Assembly (NCBI RefSeq): GCF_003664185.1
Contig: NZ_RCCS01000010.1
Span: 211,634 to 275,633 of the forward strand
DNA length: 64,000 nt
Direction: 5' to 3'
Origin: Tenacibaculum discolor
Lineage (GTDB): Bacteria; Bacteroidota; Bacteroidia; Flavobacteriales; Flavobacteriaceae
A program made the position numbers and the translations under genes. Below the pieces are notes generated by a model that worked only from the letters and a program-made list of their open reading frames with translations, was not told where the DNA came from and did no database searches. Position 1 is the first letter of the stretch; each line of letters begins with the position of its first letter. Positions 17,468 to 25,738 of the stretch are shown here, one piece after another.

Positions 17468-17494
17468 GTTGCGGTCATACATTGTTAGGGCATG

Positions 17495-18121
17495 TTATTT
17501 GTTTTTATTTCTAAGCTCAATTTCCATTGCTCTTTTATAAAAATCAGCAAATTCTTTTTCATCATACTTAACTCTCATAGCAGCTAAAACATCTGGTAAC
17601 CCTAAACTAAACCAATCCCAAAGCATAGTGTCGTAATTGTATTTATACATTTGTTTCCCTATTTCGTTTCTTATTTGTGTTATTTCAGCAGTTGAAATAC
17701 CATGCCTATTTAGTAATTGGGTTGTCTTAATGTCTTCTTCTGGAGTAATAGCAGTATCTAGGTATGGTTCTAATAACCAGTTCCAGTTTTTTGTTTCTTT
17801 AAAAGTAGCTATGTTGTTTTTTTCTGTAAACTCTTTAAGTGACTTGGTATGTTCTCGAGAGATAAATATAACTTCATCTCCAATTTTAATTAAAGGAGGA
17901 TAGGATTGATGGCAAATAGCAGTTATTTCATCAGCTTTAATTTTTTTATTAGGAAACACAACTGACGGTTTAAATGGGTATGCTAAAACTTCAATTTGAT
18001 TTTCTAAGATTCTAGCTTCTCCAATTCCACAAATCATATTATCTATTTCATAGCTCGTAGCTCTAAAAAAGGAGCCTTTTTTAGTATATTTACTAAATAT
18101 CTTCTTTAAAAAATTGAGCAT
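17495..18121 (-). CDS. Hypothetical protein
   Basis: A 208-residue protein without a signal peptide or membrane segment. The basic N-terminus (MLNFLKKIFSKYTKKG) is followed by a beta-rich middle (GEARILENQIEVLAYPFKPSVVF; IKIGDEVIFIS) and a helical C-terminal part ending in a charged tail. I recognise no family. It is monocistronic in a run of small minus-strand genes separated by non-coding gaps, typical of an accessory patch. Confidence 0.6.
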   Translation of the reverse strand: MLNFLKKIFSKYTKKGSFFRATSYEIDNMICGIGEARILENQIEVLAYPFKPSVVFPNKKIKADEITAICHQSYPPLIKIGDEVIFISREHTKSLKEFTEKNNIATFKETKNWNWLLEPYLDTAITPEEDIKTTQLLNRHGISTAEITQIRNEIGKQMYKYNYDTMLWDWFSLGLPDVLAAMRVKYDEKEFADFYKRAMEIELRNKNK

Positions 18122-18167
18122 TTTTAATTACTTTAATAGGTAAGATTTTTAATGACTAATTGTGGTT

Positions 18168-18545
18168 TTATTCATTTAACTTATTGACTAACTTTCTAGA
18201 AGTAACTGTGTCGTAAATTATTTTTAGCTTCGTTATTTTATTTTCAGAGTTAAGTTCAATAATATCAACTACATCAAACTCTACTTTTTCATTGTTTTTT
18301 AAAGTCCATTTATAGGTAAAGTAAAGAGCCAAATTGTTAGAATCATTTTGTTCAAAAATTCCTTTTAGAAAAAGTTCAGAATTAGAAGTGTCATTATTTA
18401 ATTCACGATAAAACACATCTGCTTTTTTAATTCCATAGATAGGAGATTCAACAATTCCGTTATTACTAAACAAACCAATAACCTTTTCTATATTTCCGTT
18501 TTCTAGGTATTCTAGATATTTTTTTGCTATTCCACTTTTATTCAT
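18168..18545 (-). CDS. SnoaL-like / NTF2-fold protein
   Basis: A 125-residue cone-fold protein of the NTF2/SnoaL type: KYLEYLENGNIEKVIGLFSNNGIVESPIYG is the usual first helix-turn-strand, and the terminal beta sheet appears in EFDVVDIIELNSENKITKLKIIYD. Enzymes and binding proteins share this fold, so no substrate can be given. It is a lone minus-strand gene. Confidence 0.7.
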   Translation of the reverse strand: MNKSGIAKKYLEYLENGNIEKVIGLFSNNGIVESPIYGIKKADVFYRELNNDTSNSELFLKGIFEQNDSNNLALYFTYKWTLKNNEKVEFDVVDIIELNSENKITKLKIIYDTVTSRKLVNKLNE

Positions 18546-18685
18546 AAAATAAAATTTATTTTAAAACTACGTATGTATTTACTCTAAAGGTATGGTTTTA
18601 ATTCTTGCTCAAAAAATAGTTGAATGTTAGTTTTTAGTATTAATGAATTAATATTCTTTTTAGAATTTATAAATGCAAATCACAT

Positions 18686-19171
18686 TTATAAATTCAATTC
18701 GAGTATCTCTCCGGGTAATCCGTCAAAATCTTTAAACTCTTTTGAGTAGAATCCATTATTTGTTAAAACTTTTCTTGAGGGAATATTTTTAGGGTTTATT
18801 ATTGCAAAAATTCTTTTTAAAGAGTTTTGTTTTTTACCTATTTCAATTAATCTTCTTCCAACAGTACTAGCAATTCCCTTTCCCCAGTATTTAGGCAAAA
18901 GTATATATCCTAATTCAGCTTCAGTAGTGTTAGCTTCTGTTATTTTTAGTTTAGCTAATCCTAAAAACTCATTCGTGTCTTCATTAAGAATTTTGCAGTT
19001 ACCGAAACTTGGTGTAAGCCTGTTATTTTCTATTAGTTTTTCAAAGTCCTTTTTAGCTTCCTCTAATTCAATAGCTCTTTCGGTAATCATTTCCATAACT
19101 TTTTCATTATTTACGAGCTTGAAATAATTGGTAAAGTCAGATTCTGTGAATTTTGTTAGTATTATTTTCAT
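18686..19171 (-). CDS. GNAT-family N-acetyltransferase (RimJ/RimL-like)
   Basis: A 161-residue acetyl-CoA-dependent acyltransferase. The N-terminal MKIILTKFTESDFTNYFKLV and central AELGYILLPKYWGKGIASTVGRRLIEIG (about 92-119, holding the acetyl-CoA-binding loop) followed by NIPSRKVLTNNGFY are characteristic of the RimJ/RimL branch. The substrate (protein N-terminus, amino acid or antibiotic) is unknown. Confidence 0.88.
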   Translation of the reverse strand: MKIILTKFTESDFTNYFKLVNNEKVMEMITERAIELEEAKKDFEKLIENNRLTPSFGNCKILNEDTNEFLGLAKLKITEANTTEAELGYILLPKYWGKGIASTVGRRLIEIGKKQNSLKRIFAIINPKNIPSRKVLTNNGFYSKEFKDFDGLPGEILELNL

Positions 19172-19414
19172 ACAATATTTTTTTAGGATTTGTTTTCAGA
19201 ATAGTAGCAATTCACAGTTGTAAGTAGCTGTTTGATTTAAATTTTAAAAATCTAATTATCACAATTTTGTATATCTGATTTGTAAACAGGGTTAGCCAGT
19301 ATAATTACGAATATAAAAACAATTGCTACGAAAACAAACTACTTTTTATAGGGAACTACCTACCATATACATTTGATACTTGTAATTAATAATAAAACAT
19401 CATATCAAATAAAA

Positions 19415-20014
19415 ATGGAAGAACAAGTTGCTATTTTAAAAAATGAAGATTATTCTTTTAGAGAACTTAATGGAGGCATTGCAATTTTAGATTATACAGG
19501 AAAGTCTACTGATATTGTGATTCCCGATAATATTAACGATAAACCTGTAAAATATATACTAAGGGAAGCTTTTGATAACAAAGGACTCAAAGCAGTGGTT
19601 TTACCAAAGTTTCTAGAGTATATAGATGAAGATGCTTTTTATAAGAATGAAATAAAAGAGTTGGTAATTCCTTCAAAAGTAAAAGAAATAAGGGGAGGAG
19701 CCTTTGGGAGAAATAAGATTGAAAAACTTATTATTGAAGCATCAATTACAACAATTCATATGTTTTGTTTTGTGGGTAATGCGCTTACGAGTATAGATTT
19801 ACCAGAGTCAGTAACTACATTGTATAACGATTGTTTTGCTGAGAATGATTTTGAAGAACTTACAATTCCAGAACATATAACAACCTTAGGAAGTGATTCT
19901 TTTAAAGATAGCAAGAAGTTAAAAAAGGTAATTTTACCTCAAAAATTAGAAGGTAGTATTACTGGAGCTTTTAGAGAATCAGATATTAATAATATTGATT
20001 TTGTGTTGTACTAA
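19415..20014 (+). CDS. BspA-type leucine-rich repeat protein
   Basis: A 199-residue protein (ATG at 19415) of LRR_5-type repeats of about 23 residues: LKAVVLPKFLEYIDEDAFYKN, IKELVIPSKVKEIRGGAFGRN, ALTSIDLPESVTTLYNDCFAEN and LKKVILPQKLEGSITGAFRES can be aligned. No signal peptide is seen with this start, so it is probably cytoplasmic or released. The longer frame from 19373 adds residues with no repeat character. BspA-like proteins usually mediate binding; the partner is unknown. Confidence 0.8.
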   Translation: MEEQVAILKNEDYSFRELNGGIAILDYTGKSTDIVIPDNINDKPVKYILREAFDNKGLKAVVLPKFLEYIDEDAFYKNEIKELVIPSKVKEIRGGAFGRNKIEKLIIEASITTIHMFCFVGNALTSIDLPESVTTLYNDCFAENDFEELTIPEHITTLGSDSFKDSKKLKKVILPQKLEGSITGAFRESDINNIDFVLY

Positions 20015-20222
20015 TTAGTATTAATTAGAGCTAACAAAAAAACTAGTGGTTTTAAAGAGTTAATAAAACTTGTTTTCTGTTTTAAAATCTAAATAAGTAT
20101 TGGTTTATAGGTGTTTATGTTGTTTTTTGCGTATTTTAGGATAATTTTTTCGCGGAGAATTGGCATACGCTGTGAGTGCCATTAAATGTTCACAGTTTCA
20201 AATAACTGTTAAAAGTTTTAGT

Positions 20223-20402
20223 ATGAAAAATTTATTAAACTTAGGAAAAGTTCTAAACAAGTTTGAACAAAAACAAATTAAAGGAAGCAATGGTAATGAA
20301 TGCTATGAATGTCTACCTGATGCTCCTCCAGGAAGTGGTTTTGCATGTGCAGGGTCTGATGTATGTCAATTTATGCCTGATGGGTGTCATATATGTGTGT
20401 AA
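20223..20402 (+). CDS. Cys-rich GG-leader peptide (putative RiPP/bacteriocin precursor)
   Basis: A 59-residue precursor-like peptide. The leader MKNLLNLGKVLNKFEQKQIKG resembles Bacteroidota double-glycine leaders (LxxLGxxLxKxEQKxIxGG) and matches that of the convergent peptide at 20562-20720. The putative core after the KGSNG site carries six cysteines (ECYEC, ACAG, DVCQ, GCHIC), suitable for disulphides or thioether rings. I chose 20223 over the frame's earlier start (20160) because the leader begins at this Met. It ends with a GCGAACTTCGGTTCGC terminator. No processing peptidase-transporter is adjacent. Confidence 0.75.
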   Translation: MKNLLNLGKVLNKFEQKQIKGSNGNECYECLPDAPPGSGFACAGSDVCQFMPDGCHICV

Positions 20403-20415
20403 GAAAGATTTAGAG

Positions 20416-20445
20416 CTTAGCGAACTTCGGTTCGCTTTTCTTTTT
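20416..20445 (+). terminator. Terminator of the first GG-leader peptide
   Basis: Stem AGCGAAC-TTCG-GTTCGCT followed by TTTCTTTTTT. The same hairpin sequence recurs at 20537-20554 serving the convergent peptide gene. Confidence 0.8.
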
Positions 20446-20523
20446 TATAGTATTATAAACTATGCTGAGTTATTTAGATGTTAAAAAAAATAATTATAGG
20501 AGTACATTAAATATATAAACTCT

Positions 20524-20555
20524 TTCTAAAAAAAATAGCGAACCGAAGTTCGCTG
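20524..20555 (-). terminator. Terminator of the second GG-leader peptide
   Basis: On the minus strand AGCGAACTTCGGTTCGCT precedes a T-rich tract (A-rich on the plus strand at 20524-20536). It is nearly identical to the terminator at 20416-20445. Confidence 0.75.
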
Positions 20556-20561
20556 ATAAAT

Positions 20562-20720
20562 TTAGTTACCTGGTTCAGGTATACAGTTACAATTTTCATC
20601 AAAGCCATAGCCTTCTTGACAAGGTCTAGTGAAAACTCCACAGTTTTCATTTCCTCCATTAACTGATTTTTGTTCTTGTTTATTTAAAACAGCACCTAAG
20701 TTTGAAATGTTCTTTAACAT
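20562..20720 (-). CDS. Cys-containing GG-leader peptide (putative RiPP/bacteriocin precursor)
   Basis: A 52-residue precursor-like peptide from the ATG at 20720: leader MLKNISNLGAVLNKQEQKSVNGG, then a core of about 29 residues with four cysteines (ENCGV, RPCQE, ENCNC) and a Pro-rich C-terminus. The leader is homologous by eye to that of the peptide at 20223-20402, and the two genes are convergent with matching terminators, so they are diverged paralogues. The in-frame upstream Met at 20744 is rejected because the leader consensus starts at MLKN. Confidence 0.75.
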   Translation of the reverse strand: MLKNISNLGAVLNKQEQKSVNGGNENCGVFTRPCQEGYGFDENCNCIPEPGN

Positions 20721-20789
20721 AATTTGAGTTTTAAAATTTATCAAACATATAAATAAAACATAATTAAGAAACGAAATAAACCGTAATAA

Positions 20790-20810
20790 AAGTAAGGTAA
20801 TTCCTTACTT
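20790..20810. promoter_or_regulatory. Inverted repeat upstream of the second peptide gene
   Basis: AAGTAAGG-TAATT-CCTTACTT is a perfect 8-bp dyad about 70 bases before the peptide start codon on the minus strand; candidate operator. Confidence 0.4.
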
Positions 20811-20867
20811 AACTAAATTTAACAAATAACTAGAGTTGAAGAAGCAATCATAGGATTTGGAGAAACA

Positions 20868-20904
20868 GAAAAGCCGAAGTTCGCCAATAAAATTTAGTTA
20901 TGAA
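20868..20904 (-). pseudogene. Remnant of a third GG-leader peptide 3' end
   Basis: Read on the minus strand, TAACTAAATTTTATTGGCGAACTTCGG nearly repeats the stop codon, 3' untranslated bases and terminator arm of the peptide gene at 20562-20720 (TAACTAAATTTATCAGCGAACTTCGG). No leader can be found upstream, so only a decayed 3' fragment of a former tandem copy remains. Confidence 0.45.
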
Positions 20905-21017
20905 AAGATAAAGTAGTATTACAAACTTTCTAATTTAACTAAATTAAGTTACAAGTTTTTAAATATAGTAAACAAAGGAAGATTAATTTATGATGAAAAA
21001 TTAATTAGTGATTTATT

Positions 21018-22007
21018 TTAATCAGAAGTATTTGTTAAAATAAACTTTAATATTTCATTAAAAGCAGAATTATCTATTTGGTATAGTGATTTATACTCTC
21101 CAGTTGTCAAATAATGGTTTAACCCATAAACTAATTTTATTTGTATGTTAGAGTTCTTAAATGATTTTATTAAAGCTATTTCAGTTTTTGGATTAACAAA
21201 TTTGTCGTTTGAGCCAATAATAAATAGTAAAGGAATTTTAATATTTTTATATGTTTGTTCATGATTCTGTTTAACATGGTCAATATGTGCAGGACTAATA
21301 AATTGGTAAAAACCTTTGTTAAATCCATTTTCCTTTGCTGCTTTTTTTGCTTTTTTTCGTATTGTTTTAAAATCATCATTTTCAATTATTATAGGGTAAA
21401 ATAAATTTAATAAGTCGATAATTTCATCTTGTGATTTCCCTTTGATTCTATAAAAACTACTAATATTTTGTTTAGCTTGATATTTAAAAAAAGCTCCTTC
21501 TTTTTCAATAGGCGTTGCCATTTGTATAAGAAAGTCTATATTTTTATTTCTTTCATAAGCCCCTATTGATGCTACACCGCCCAAACTATGACCCAGTACG
21601 CCAATTTTTTTATTTTTAAACTTGTCTTTTAAATGAGTAATACAATAATATAAATCATCTGTTAGTGTTGAAGCAAAAGTACTAAAAGCTCCTTCAGATT
21701 TACCAATACCTCTTTCATCAAACCTATACACAGCAATGTTATTTTGTAAAAATTTTTTGGCCATTACAAAATGAGCATGTCTTGTGTCTTTTCCTGTACC
21801 AGGTACAATAACTATTATGTTTTTATATCCAGCTTTTGGTTCAATTAATGTCCCAGAAAGATTTATTTTATCTTCTAAATTTTTGAAATTTATTTCCGTG
21901 TGAATATAATTATAATTTGGATCAATCTTTTTTTCATAGTCAAAAATATTTTGACTACTTACCATTAAAAAAGAAAGAAGAAAAAAAATCATTACAAATC
22001 GTTTCAT
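21018..22007 (-). CDS. Secreted alpha/beta hydrolase
   Basis: A 329-residue serine hydrolase with signal peptide MKRFVMIFFLLSFLMVSSQ. The nucleophile elbow is GHSLGG (Ser141); the oxyanion region is VPGTGKDTRHAHF; a catalytic Asp in GSNDKFVNPKTE and His in YGLNHYLTTGEY complete the triad. It lacks the peptidase-specific beta-propeller, so it is an esterase or dienelactone-hydrolase-like enzyme. It is divergent from the lanthipeptide precursor gene (56 bases apart), so shared control is possible, but a role in peptide maturation is not shown. Confidence 0.88.
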   Translation of the reverse strand: MKRFVMIFFLLSFLMVSSQNIFDYEKKIDPNYNYIHTEINFKNLEDKINLSGTLIEPKAGYKNIIVIVPGTGKDTRHAHFVMAKKFLQNNIAVYRFDERGIGKSEGAFSTFASTLTDDLYYCITHLKDKFKNKKIGVLGHSLGGVASIGAYERNKNIDFLIQMATPIEKEGAFFKYQAKQNISSFYRIKGKSQDEIIDLLNLFYPIIIENDDFKTIRKKAKKAAKENGFNKGFYQFISPAHIDHVKQNHEQTYKNIKIPLLFIIGSNDKFVNPKTEIALIKSFKNSNIQIKLVYGLNHYLTTGEYKSLYQIDNSAFNEILKFILTNTSD

Positions 22008-22062
22008 GAAATTTATATATTATATATATTGCAAACTTATTAATTAAAAAATTTAAAAAATA

Positions 22063-22266
22063 ATGTTAAAAAAGAAATTATCTCTCAATAAAGAGAAAAT
22101 TGCGAGTCTAAATGATTTTGAAATGAACCAAATTAGAGGAGGTGTAGAAGCTGATAAATCAAGCCCAAGTACAAAACGAGGTTTTACTTGTTGTTGGTGT
22201 ATTAAAATCGGAGGTTCGGGAACCTCAAGAGTTGAAACAGTTAATCCTACAGTGATAAATAATTAA
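22063..22266 (+). CDS. Class I lanthipeptide precursor (LanA)
   Basis: A 67-residue RiPP precursor. The leader (1-27) contains LSLNKEKIASLNDFEMNQIRGG, the Bacteroidota class I lanthipeptide leader pattern with a GG cleavage site. The 40-residue putative core has three cysteines (Cys43, Cys44, Cys46 in FTCCWCIK), five Ser/Thr before or at the cluster (Ser33, Ser34, Ser36, Thr37, Thr42) and six after it (52-63). Up to three thioether rings are possible; the remaining Ser/Thr could stay dehydrated. It is followed by a leaky-looking terminator and then lanC and split lanB genes. Confidence 0.9.
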   Translation: MLKKKLSLNKEKIASLNDFEMNQIRGGVEADKSSPSTKRGFTCCWCIKIGGSGTSRVETVNPTVINN

Positions 22267-22289
22267 GCTCAGTTCAATTTTTATTATTT

Positions 22290-22317
22290 AAGCCTAATTA
22301 ACTTTAGGCTTTTTTTA
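22290..22317 (+). terminator. Terminator/attenuator between precursor and lanC
   Basis: Stem AAGCCTAA/TTAGGCTT with a 6-base loop and a seven-T tail ends only five bases before the lanC ATG. Since no separate promoter fits in between, partial read-through would express the enzymes at a lower level than the precursor. Confidence 0.75.
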
Positions 22318-22321
22318 TACA

Positions 22322-23500
22322 ATGAAAAGAAAACAAGTTTTAAAAACTATTACATTAATAGAGCAACAATTATATTGTTCTTGGAAGAATGTAGACAATA
22401 TATCTCTCTATCAAGGAATTTCCGGTATAGCTCTTTTTTATTATAATTTATATAGATTAACAAAAGAAGAAAAGTACCTAAATGTATTAAATAAAATTAT
22501 AGAAACTCTTTTTGAAAAGCTTAATAATTCTACGTATAATTATTCATATTGTGAAGGTTTATCAGGTATAGCTCACTTGATTTATTTTTTGAAACAAAAA
22601 AAAATTATAGATGAAGACGTAGAAGATACATTAAAAGAAATTGATAGTATTTTATATGATTGGGCTATAAATTATACTTCTGATATAGAAAGTATAGATT
22701 TTTTACACGGAAGTTTAGGGGCTCTTCATTACTTAATAGATAGAAAATATACTAAAGCCAAAACTCTCCTTTATAAAATTAAAGAAGTAATTGAAAAAGA
22801 TATAGAGGAAGGGAAAACTTCATTTGAAACCAATGTAGTTAATTGCGGATTAGCACATGGTAATATTTCATATTTATTAATTTTTTCAAACTATTTAGAG
22901 AAATATCCTAAAGATACTATAATTGAAAATTTCATATTTAAGGTAATTAATTTACAATTAAAATATAAGTCAAGAAACTCAAACAGCTTATCTGTTTTTC
23001 CCTCTATTGTTTATGCTAATACAAATGAACCTAATAATTATGATATCCCTATGGGGTGGTGCTATGGGGATCAGACAGCTGTTTTTGGTTTAAACAAAGC
23101 TGCTAAAATAATAGATGATGACGAGGTTTTATCTCTTACAAAAGAAATTGCATATCATTGTTGTAAAAGAGACACGATAATAAAGTCTTTTTTTTCTGAA
23201 GAATCTGATGCTTGTTTTTGTCATGGTACTTCTAGTGCTGCTTATTTATTCAAAAAAATGTACAAAACATATAATGAAGATGTATTTAATGATAGGTATG
23301 AACTTTTTATAAATTATACTTTAGATAGGAGGAAATTTTCAGATGTGATTTCTGGCTATAAAAAATACAGTAATATAACAGGAGAAAATGAAGTTTCTAA
23401 TAGTTTATTAGATGGTATTTCTGGGATTGGGATAGTATTAATAGATTACTTATTAGGAAATGAAAATGACGATTGGGATAAATTTTTTCTACTTAATTAA
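22322..23500 (+). CDS. LanC-like lanthionine cyclase
   Basis: A 392-residue zinc cyclase that catalyses addition of cysteine thiols to dehydrated Ser/Thr in the precursor. The alpha/alpha-toroid repeats show as SLYQGISGIALFYY, YCEGLSGIAHLIYF and LDGISGIGIVLIDY. The zinc ligands are Cys247 (MGWCYGD), Cys300 and His301 (CFCHGTSS). It starts right after the attenuator and stops 10 bases before the LanB gene. Length is typical of LanC. Confidence 0.95.
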   Translation: MKRKQVLKTITLIEQQLYCSWKNVDNISLYQGISGIALFYYNLYRLTKEEKYLNVLNKIIETLFEKLNNSTYNYSYCEGLSGIAHLIYFLKQKKIIDEDVEDTLKEIDSILYDWAINYTSDIESIDFLHGSLGALHYLIDRKYTKAKTLLYKIKEVIEKDIEEGKTSFETNVVNCGLAHGNISYLLIFSNYLEKYPKDTIIENFIFKVINLQLKYKSRNSNSLSVFPSIVYANTNEPNNYDIPMGWCYGDQTAVFGLNKAAKIIDDDEVLSLTKEIAYHCCKRDTIIKSFFSEESDACFCHGTSSAAYLFKKMYKTYNEDVFNDRYELFINYTLDRRKFSDVISGYKKYSNITGENEVSNSLLDGISGIGIVLIDYLLGNENDDWDKFFLLN

Positions 23501-23510
23501 TTAATTGCTT

Positions 23511-25736
23511 ATGAATAAAACACCTTACAAAGAATTTAATGAGGTTATTATTAGAACGCCTTTATTTTCCTTTGATTTTTATAGAAAACTATTTTTTAAT
23601 GAAGAAGTAAATGATTCTGAAATTAAGAAGGCTTTAGAAGATAAGGCTCTAAAAGAGGCTTTGTTTTTAGCATCACCGGAATTATATAATGAAGTTTTTA
23701 AATGGATTAATGGAAAGATTGAAGACGATAAAAAAATTGAAAGGTTAAAAATTACTATAATTAAATATTTCAGTAGAATTTCATCAAGAAGTACACCTTT
23801 CGGTTTATTTGCAGGTTGTGGTATAGGCTATTTAAGCCAAAAAGAAACTGAATTAACCCCTAAAAACATAAATAAACATAAAAGGCATACAAGGCTGGAT
23901 ATGAATTATTTAATATCGCTTTCTCAAGATATTTCAAAGAAAGAAGAAATAAGGGAGCAATTACTTTTTTATCCTAATTCGAGTATATATAAAATAGGGG
24001 ATAAATACAGGTATATTGAATATAGTTATTTCAATACAAAACGAATACATCATATTGTAGCAATTGATAAAAATGAAATTATTGATGCTATTTTAAATAG
24101 AGCGCAAAAAGGAGCTACTATTCATGATTTAGCAAATGAAATAGTAAATGAAGAAATAGAATATGAAGATGCTTTTGATTTTATCTTAGAAATTGTTTCA
24201 AGTCAAATCTTAATAAGTGAATTAGAGCCATCTATTTTAGGAAGTGATTTTTTAAATCACATTATAAAAATTCTTGAGAAACTAAAAAACACAGATGTAT
24301 TGTTAACGTACTTAATAGATATACGAAAACTACTTAATGTGTTGGATAATAAAATTGGTAATGAAATATCTACGTATAAAAAAATAATTTCTGTTTTAAA
24401 AGATATAGGAACTGAATTTAATCCTAAATATGTTTTTCAAACTGATCTGAATTTAGAATTTGAAAAGAATAATATCTCGAAAGATTTAATTGTTCCTTTA
24501 AAAAAGGCTATGGCTATATTGAATAGTTCAACCTTAAAACAAGCAAACCCAGTTTTAAAGAAGTTTTGTGAAAAATTATATCAAAGATATGAAGAGAGGC
24601 CTGTAAGTTTAGCTTTGGCTTTAGATATAGAAAGTGGTATAGGCTATAATCAAAATAATTTAAGTGCAGATATTAATCCTTTAGTAGATGACTTAAGCTT
24701 AAATCCAGGAAGAGAATCTTTTATGGAAATTAAGTGGAGTACATTGAATGATATGTTACAAGAAAAGTTAACAAATTCGAATGTAAAAAATAGTAACTTA
24801 ATAAAAGTAAGGGATGATGACTTTGTTGGTTTTAATAATGACTGGGACGATCTTCCTGATACATTATATGGAATTGTAAATATTGTAAATATAAATGGAG
24901 AAATTAAAATTGTATTAGATGGGTATTACGGGAGTAGTGCAGGAAATTTAATAGGTAGATTTTGTAATGGAAATAAAGATTTTGAAGATTTTGTTAATAG
25001 AATATGTGAAGTTGAAAAAAAAATAAATCAAGATAAAGTGTTAGCAGAAATAGCCCATTTACCAGAATCTAGAATTGGAAATATTTTAATGCGCCCATCT
25101 TTTAGAGAATATGAAATTCCATATTTAAGTAATTCCACCAAGAGTAATGATAAGAAAATTAATATAAATGATTTAAAAATATCTGCATCATATGAGGGAA
25201 AAATTAAATTAACTTCTAAATTATTAAAAAAAGAAATAAAACCCTGTTTAACCAATGCTCATAATTTTTCTTATAACTCCCTTCCTGTTTATAATTTATT
25301 ATGTGATATCCAAAATCAAGGAAGGAATCATCTGAGTATTGGGTTTGGGCCCCTAGCAAATACTTTTAATTATTTACCAAGATTGGAATATGAAAATGTT
25401 ATTTTATCTAAAGCTACTTGGAATATAAAAAAGGAAAAAATAAACCATCTTTTTTTATTAAAAGAAAAGTTTAGTCTAATGAAAGCTATTAATGAATGGA
25501 GGGAAGAAATGAAAATACCTAAACTTGCAACATTGATAGAAGGAGATAATTACATATTAATCAATTTTGAAAACATTGATTTTGTAAATGTTTTTTTATC
25601 AATTATTCGAAATCAAGAGTTTTTTATACTAACAGAATTTTTATTTGGAGAAAATGATGTTATTAATAATAGAGAGGGTGGTTATGTTAATGAGTTTATT
25701 TTTTCTTTTTTCAATGAATCTAAATTAAAGAATTAA
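23511..25736 (+). CDS. Lantibiotic dehydratase, glutamylation half (split LanB)
   Basis: A 741-residue protein (ATG 23511) covering the glutamyl-tRNA-dependent glutamylation domain of LanB. The family signature YFSRISSRSTPFGLFAG is near residue 84-100, and the FGPLANTFNYLPRLEYENVILSKATW segment lies near 609-635. The roughly 300-residue elimination domain of full-length LanB is missing and is encoded by the next gene, in another frame after a 2-base gap. The separation resembles thiopeptide and pinensin-type systems. Together the two would convert Ser/Thr of the precursor to dehydroamino acids. Confidence 0.92.
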   Translation: MNKTPYKEFNEVIIRTPLFSFDFYRKLFFNEEVNDSEIKKALEDKALKEALFLASPELYNEVFKWINGKIEDDKKIERLKITIIKYFSRISSRSTPFGLFAGCGIGYLSQKETELTPKNINKHKRHTRLDMNYLISLSQDISKKEEIREQLLFYPNSSIYKIGDKYRYIEYSYFNTKRIHHIVAIDKNEIIDAILNRAQKGATIHDLANEIVNEEIEYEDAFDFILEIVSSQILISELEPSILGSDFLNHIIKILEKLKNTDVLLTYLIDIRKLLNVLDNKIGNEISTYKKIISVLKDIGTEFNPKYVFQTDLNLEFEKNNISKDLIVPLKKAMAILNSSTLKQANPVLKKFCEKLYQRYEERPVSLALALDIESGIGYNQNNLSADINPLVDDLSLNPGRESFMEIKWSTLNDMLQEKLTNSNVKNSNLIKVRDDDFVGFNNDWDDLPDTLYGIVNIVNINGEIKIVLDGYYGSSAGNLIGRFCNGNKDFEDFVNRICEVEKKINQDKVLAEIAHLPESRIGNILMRPSFREYEIPYLSNSTKSNDKKININDLKISASYEGKIKLTSKLLKKEIKPCLTNAHNFSYNSLPVYNLLCDIQNQGRNHLSIGFGPLANTFNYLPRLEYENVILSKATWNIKKEKINHLFLLKEKFSLMKAINEWREEMKIPKLATLIEGDNYILINFENIDFVNVFLSIIRNQEFFILTEFLFGENDVINNREGGYVNEFIFSFFNESKLKN

Positions 25737-25738
25737 AA

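Noticed and set aside
17423..17490. True integron attC site
   Set aside because: The outer boxes do not fit the RYYYAAC/GTTRRRY consensus and no integron integrase gene is in the window, so only an attC-like hairpin is claimed.
20263..20484. Alternative frame overlapping the first GG-leader peptide
   Set aside because: It lacks a leader and overlaps the better-supported precursor frame and its terminator.
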